Shown here: positions 60,186 to 64,000 of the stretch, piece after piece | Position numbering within the stretch: the first letter of the stretch is position 1 | How the letters are laid out: every line of letters begins with the position of its first letter | Program-made: the position numbers and the translations under genes | The notes under the pieces: model-generated | What the model was told of the DNA's origin: nothing | The model's database searches: none | The model's input: the letters and a program-made list of their open reading frames with translations, nothing else | Assembly (NCBI RefSeq): GCF_047237965.1 | Contig: NZ_JBDFLX010000005.1 | Location: 124,001-188,000, forward strand | DNA length: 64,000 nt | Source: Noviherbaspirillum_A sp047237965 | Lineage (GTDB): Bacteria > Pseudomonadota > Gammaproteobacteria > Burkholderiales > Burkholderiaceae_D | Direction of reading: 5' to 3'

Positions 60186-60824
60186 ATGACAACCACGGTG
60201 CCGAAGATACTGGCCTTCGCGGGCAGCGCCCGCAAGGCATCCCTCAACAAGCGCCTGGTCCGTGTCGCTGCCGAAGGGGCGCGACGCGCCGGGGCCGAGG
60301 TCACTGAAATCGACCTGCGCGACTTTCCGGTGCCCATCTACGACGGCGACCTGGAAACCGAGCAGGGCTTGCCGCCCAAGGCGCGCGAACTGCGGCAACT
60401 GATGCTGGAGCATCAAGGCTTTCTGATTGCCAGCCCGGAATACAACGGCTCCATTCCGGCGCTGCTGAAGAACCTGATCGACTGGACCTCGCGCGCTGTC
60501 GACGGCCAGGACGGCCTGGCGCCCTACCGCAACAAGGTGGCGGTGCTGATGAGCGCATCGCCCGGCAGCTATGGCGGCCTGCGCGGGCTGGTGCATGTCA
60601 GGGCCATCCTCGGCAACATCGGCGTGATCGTGCTGCCGGAGCAGCTGGCGGTGGGCAAGGCGCACGAGGCCTTCAGCCTGGACGGCAGCATGCAGAACCC
60701 GAAGATGCAGCAGTCGGTCGAGACCCTGGGCCGCACGCTGGCCACCACGCTGGCCAGGCTGCACGGCATCAATCTATACGAGGAGCCGGCGGAGCGCCGG
60801 CATGATCCGGGCCGGTTGCCTTAA
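60186..60824 (+). CDS. NADPH-dependent FMN reductase
   Basis: The ATG at 60186 with AAAGGA about 9 bases upstream gives 212 residues. Flavodoxin-like fold: 'LAFAGSARKASLNKRLVRVA' (FMN phosphate loop), 'FLIASPEYNGSIPALLKNLI' and 'VLMSASPGSYGGLRGLVHVR', typical of the ArsH/ChrR/YieF-like NADPH:FMN or quinone reductases. It is monocistronic. Its stop overlaps the cobQ stop on the other strand (both TAA within TTAA), so the two genes converge without a gap. Confidence 0.93.
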   Translation: MTTTVPKILAFAGSARKASLNKRLVRVAAEGARRAGAEVTEIDLRDFPVPIYDGDLETEQGLPPKARELRQLMLEHQGFLIASPEYNGSIPALLKNLIDWTSRAVDGQDGLAPYRNKVAVLMSASPGSYGGLRGLVHVRAILGNIGVIVLPEQLAVGKAHEAFSLDGSMQNPKMQQSVETLGRTLATTLARLHGINLYEEPAERRHDPGRLP

Positions 60825-62299
60825 AGCCCGCTCTCAGCCTGCGGCGCCGCGCCCGGCAAGGCGTCGAGCGCGGCCAGCAAACCGCTGGCCGCATCGGCAA
60901 TGCGGTCCAGGCTCTGCTCGCGCAGGCTGGCCAGGTCGGCCGCCGCGCCGCCGGCCGCTTCCATGCCGGCCCAGCGCATCAGCGCATCGCAGGCCTCGGG
61001 CAGGTCGAACAGGCCATGCAGATAGGTGCCGAGTATCTGGCCGTCTTCCGCCAGCGCGCCCTCGGGCTCGCCATCGATCACGAATGCCGGCCGCGCCAGC
61101 GCCGGTCCTTCTGACCGCCCCATGTGGATTTCGTAGCCGGTCACCGCCGCCTCGGCAAAGGCACATTGGCCGCGCGCCTGCGCCAGCCGCTTGCTGCGGG
61201 TCAGCGTGGTGTCGATGGCCAGCAGGCCCAGCCCGGCGCTGCTGCCGGGCGCGCCTTCGACACCGTGCGGGTCATGCACCGCCACGCCCAGCATCTGGAA
61301 GCCGCCGCAGATGCCGATGAGCCTGCCGCCATAGCGCAGGTGACGCTGCAGCGCCGGCTGCCAGCCCTGCGCCAGCAGCCACGCCAGGTCGGCCCGGGTG
61401 TTCTTGCTGCCCGGCAGGATCACCAGGTCGCAGGCCGGCAGCGGCTGGCCCGGCCCGATGAAGCGCAGGTCCACGCCTGGATGGGCGCGCAGCGCATCGA
61501 AGTCGGTATGGTTGGCCATGCGCGGCGGCGCCGGCACCGCCACCCGGAAGGCGCCGCCGGACCGCTGCCCGGGCTGCACCGCGTCTTCGGCGTCCAGGAA
61601 CAGGCCGTGCAGATAGGGCAGCACCGCCAGCACCGGCTTGCCGGTGCGCTCTTCCAGCCAGTCCAGCCCCGGCTCCAGCAGGCTGATGTCGCCGCGGAAG
61701 CGGTTGATGACGAAGCCGACGATGCGCGCGCGCTCGCTGGCCGACAGGCAGTCCAGCGTGCCGACCAGGTGCGCGAACACGCCGCCGCGGTCGATGTCGG
61801 CCACCAGGATCACCGGGCAATCGACCGCCTCGGCAAAGCCCATGTTGGCGATGTCGCGGTCGCGCAGGTTGATCTCCGCCGGGCTGCCGGCGCCCTCGAC
61901 GATCACCGCGTCGTACTGCCCGCGCAGCCGGTGGTAGGACGCCAGCACCGCTTCCATCGCCAGCGGCTTGTAGTGGTGGTAGTCGCGGGCATCCATGTCG
62001 GCGCGCGGCTGGCCATGGATGATGACCTGCGCGCCGGTGTCGCTGGAAGGCTTGAGCAGCACCGGGTTCATGTCGGTATGCGGCGCAACGCCCGCGGCCT
62101 GCGCCTGCAGCGCCTGGGCCCGGCCGATCTCGCCGCCGTCGGCAGTGACGGCGCTGTTCAAGGCCATGTTCTGCGGCTTGAACGGCGCGACCCGCATGCC
62201 GCGCCGGGCCAGCAGCCGGCACAGCGCGGCCACCAAGGTGCTTTTCCCGGCATCCGAGGTGGTGCCCTGCACCATCAGGGTATGGAAGGGAAAGCTCAT
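60821..62299 (-). CDS. cobQ: Cobyric acid synthase
   Basis: The ATG at 62299 gives 492 residues. The N-terminal part has the P-loop 'MVQGTTSDAGKSTLVAALCR' of the dethiobiotin-synthetase-like ATPase, with 'VEGAGSPAEINLRDRDIANM'. The C-terminal glutamine amidotransferase has its cysteine in 'IGICGGFQMLG' and the later histidine in 'GTYLHGLFD'. It amidates cobyrinic acid diamide side chains in adenosylcobalamin synthesis. The frame is open upstream to 62494 but lies inside the preceding gene. It overlaps that gene by 4 bases. Confidence 0.96.
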   Translation of the reverse strand: MSFPFHTLMVQGTTSDAGKSTLVAALCRLLARRGMRVAPFKPQNMALNSAVTADGGEIGRAQALQAQAAGVAPHTDMNPVLLKPSSDTGAQVIIHGQPRADMDARDYHHYKPLAMEAVLASYHRLRGQYDAVIVEGAGSPAEINLRDRDIANMGFAEAVDCPVILVADIDRGGVFAHLVGTLDCLSASERARIVGFVINRFRGDISLLEPGLDWLEERTGKPVLAVLPYLHGLFLDAEDAVQPGQRSGGAFRVAVPAPPRMANHTDFDALRAHPGVDLRFIGPGQPLPACDLVILPGSKNTRADLAWLLAQGWQPALQRHLRYGGRLIGICGGFQMLGVAVHDPHGVEGAPGSSAGLGLLAIDTTLTRSKRLAQARGQCAFAEAAVTGYEIHMGRSEGPALARPAFVIDGEPEGALAEDGQILGTYLHGLFDLPEACDALMRWAGMEAAGGAAADLASLREQSLDRIADAASGLLAALDALPGAAPQAESGL

Positions 62300-63102
62300 G
62301 GCCGGCCCGGCGCGGCCGCATGCCACTGTTCCACCAGGCGCGCCAATTGCGGCAGGCCGTGCCGGATGGCCGCCGGTCCGGGTGACAGGATGTCGGGCGA
62401 CTTGATCTCGAACACCATGCCGTTGCGGATCGCCGGAATCGCGTCCCATCCGGGCCGGGCTGCCAGCGTCTCTGGCCGGAATTTCTTGCCGCACCAGGAG
62501 CCGATGATGATGTCCGGCGCGCGCCGCACCACCTCGGCCGGGTCGGCGATGATGCGCTGCCGGGCTTCGCGGTGCAGCGCCAGGTCGGCGAAGGCATCGG
62601 CCCCGCCGGCGATGGCTATCAGTTCCGACACCCAGCCTATGCCGCTGATCAGCGGTTCATCCCATTCCTCGAAATACACCAGCGGCCGAGTCGCATGGCG
62701 CTTTGCCCGCGCCGCCACCAGGCCTATCTCGAGCTGCAGCGCGCCGGCCAGCTGTTCGCCCTGCATGCGCCGGTTCACCAGCGCCGCCAGCGTGCGCACC
62801 ATCTGCAGGATGCCTTCCACGCTGCGCTGGGAAAACAGATGCACCTCCACCCCGGCCGCGGCCAGCGCGTGGCACATCTCGGCCTGCAGGCTGGAATAGC
62901 CCACCACCAGATCGGGCTGCACGGCCAGGATGCGGTCGATGCGGGCGCTGGAAAAGCCGCTGATCTTGGGCTTCTCGCGGCGCGCCTGCGGCGGATACAC
63001 GCTGTAGCCGGAAATGCCCGCCACCAGGTCCTGCGCGCCGATCGCGTACAGGGTTTCCACTGCCTCGGTCGACAGGCAGGCAATGCGGCGATAGTGGCTC
63101 AT
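62296..63102 (-). CDS. Cobalamin-binding-protein-like protein without signal peptide
   Basis: The ATG at 63102 gives 268 residues of the BtuF-like periplasmic binding fold: 'RIACLSTEAVETLYAIGAQD', 'VAGISGYSVYPPQARREKPK', 'KISGFSSARIDRILAVQPDL'. It starts directly with the first strand, so no signal peptide is present and it appears to be cytoplasmic. It overlaps btuF upstream and cobQ downstream by 4 bases each, so it is tightly bound to cobamide metabolism. It may bind a corrinoid intermediate in the cytoplasm. The real start could not be placed differently without leaving the fold. Confidence 0.88.
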   Translation of the reverse strand: MSHYRRIACLSTEAVETLYAIGAQDLVAGISGYSVYPPQARREKPKISGFSSARIDRILAVQPDLVVGYSSLQAEMCHALAAAGVEVHLFSQRSVEGILQMVRTLAALVNRRMQGEQLAGALQLEIGLVAARAKRHATRPLVYFEEWDEPLISGIGWVSELIAIAGGADAFADLALHREARQRIIADPAEVVRRAPDIIIGSWCGKKFRPETLAARPGWDAIPAIRNGMVFEIKSPDILSPGPAAIRHGLPQLARLVEQWHAAAPGRP

Positions 63103-63992
63103 GGCTGCCTTCCCCGCTTGCCGCGCGCCTCGTCGAGGCGCTCGCACAGCCCGGCGGTGCCGTCCAGGATGCGTGGCCCGGGCCGCACCAGCTGGTCGGC
63201 ATCGATAGTGAACAGGTTGCCGCGCCGCGCCGCCAGCAGGGACGGATACTGCTTCCAGGTTTCCAGGCCGGCGCTGTCCTGGTTGGGCCGATTGCCCGAC
63301 ACGATGACTTCCGGGTTTTCCTTCAGCACCGCCTCCACCGTCACCGTGGGCGCGGTGACCGGCAGCGATGCGAAGATGTTCTCGCCGCCGCACAGGCGGA
63401 TCGCGTCGCTGGCGGTATGGCTGCCGTTCAGGGTGTAGAGCGGCCGGTCCCAGACCTGGTAGAACACCTTGACCGGCGGCCGGCTGGCGTAGCGGGATTC
63501 GATCGCGGCGAGCCTGCGGTCGAAGGCATCGGCGGCGCGTCCGGCCTCGGCGTCGGTGCCAAGCAGCTGGCCCAGGCGCCGCATGGTCGCGCCGATGTCG
63601 GCGAGGCGGTGCGGCTCGCTGACATACACCGGTATGCCCAGCTTGCGCAGCGGCTCCAGCTGCCGCGCCGCGCCGCCATGCAGCCAGACCACCAGCAGGT
63701 CGGGCTTCAGCGCAATCAGCCGCTCAAGGTCGATCTGGCGGTGGCTGCCCACCCGCGGCAGCGCCTTTGCCTCGGGCGGATAGTCGCTGTAGTCGACCAC
63801 GCCCACCACCTTGCGCGCGCCGCCGGCCGCAAACAGCAGCTCGGTCACATGCGGCGCCAGCGACACCACCCGCTGCGCGGGCTTGTCCAGCGTGACCTTG
63901 TTGCCCTCGTCATCCTGCGCCGTGACGGCGGCGTTCGCCTGCAAGCCATGCAGGCACAGCATGGCCAGCGCCAGCCTGGTCCAGTGTTTCAT
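63099..63992 (-). CDS. btuF: BtuF-like cobalamin substrate-binding protein
   Basis: A 297-residue periplasmic binding protein. Signal peptide (MKHWTRLALAMLCLHGLQANA), then the BtuF pattern 'RVVSLAPHVTELLFAAGGAR', 'VVDYSDYPPEAKALPRVGSH', 'VWDRPLYTLNGSHTASDAIR'. It would deliver cobalamin or a related corrinoid to a BtuCD transporter encoded outside the window. First gene of the cobalamin operon visible here; the upstream control region is cut off, so a cobalamin riboswitch cannot be judged. Confidence 0.92.
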   Translation of the reverse strand: MKHWTRLALAMLCLHGLQANAAVTAQDDEGNKVTLDKPAQRVVSLAPHVTELLFAAGGARKVVGVVDYSDYPPEAKALPRVGSHRQIDLERLIALKPDLLVVWLHGGAARQLEPLRKLGIPVYVSEPHRLADIGATMRRLGQLLGTDAEAGRAADAFDRRLAAIESRYASRPPVKVFYQVWDRPLYTLNGSHTASDAIRLCGGENIFASLPVTAPTVTVEAVLKENPEVIVSGNRPNQDSAGLETWKQYPSLLAARRGNLFTIDADQLVRPGPRILDGTAGLCERLDEARGKRGRQP

Positions 63993-64000
63993 GATGTTTC

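Overview
The window (about 64 kb, mostly high GC, with lower-GC stretches at about 7.1-7.4, 18.7-25.8 and 40.3-43 kb) looks like chromosome of a betaproteobacterium, probably of the Oxalobacteraceae/Burkholderiales type. The reasons are the AcnB, TRAP, TctC-type and HipBA genes, a PEP-CTERM sorting tail, and the general codon usage; the family-level placement is inference. No rRNA, tRNA, CRISPR array, integrase or plasmid origin was seen.

Region by region. 0-8 kb: the end of a LysR regulator, a small membrane protein, then a phage-like recombination module on the minus strand (unknown protein, AAA ATPase, Gp157-like protein, SSB, RecD2-type helicase) with a divergent HTH regulator. It is followed by a gene-poor stretch with a very good LexA (SOS) box and strong hairpins. 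8-18 kb: a GntR-controlled metabolic cluster. gntR and an ornithine-cyclodeaminase-like gene run left. A permease, a haem-oxygenase-fold diiron enzyme, an aldehyde dehydrogenase, a GlcG/HbpS protein, a ferredoxin reductase, two [2Fe-2S] ferredoxins around an unknown 98-aa protein, and a TauE-type exporter run right. Copies of a GTATA-N3-TATAC palindrome mark the control regions. I could not match this gene set to a known pathway, and it is the best candidate here for an undescribed system.

18-26 kb: an accessory, lower-GC zone with a decayed ISNCY-type insertion sequence that keeps both inverted repeats, a hydrolase/cytochrome c pair, a short-chain dehydrogenase, an orphan two-partner-secretion transporter (TpsB) and a frameshifted EamA/RarD-type gene. 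26-32.6 kb: acnB with a palindromic control site, a GMC oxidoreductase, a Vgb-like beta-propeller and a PEP-CTERM fragment. 32.6-37.5 kb: an ABC-2 exporter operon (HlyD, ATPase, permease) and a HipBA toxin-antitoxin pair. 37.6-40.4 kb: a bacteriophytochrome kinase and a CheY-like receiver. 40.4-43.1 kb: remnants of a TctC-type receptor and a GFA-type protein around a PRISE-like reductase and a lipoprotein.

43-50.2 kb: a LysR-linked TRAP transporter operon (P, Q, M) with a DUF2848 hydrolase-like protein, an amidase and a membrane protein, probably for uptake and breakdown of an amide or acid. 50.5-57 kb: two large sensor kinases, one with two kinase cores and two receivers. 57.4-59.1 kb: a photoactive yellow protein gene (pyp) coupled to an unusual adenylating ligase that carries an N-terminal carrier-protein-like segment. 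With the bacteriophytochrome this gives the window two photoreceptor systems. 59.4-64 kb: a VOC/PhnB-like protein, an FMN reductase, and a cobalamin operon (BtuF-like binding protein, a second leaderless binding protein, cobQ).
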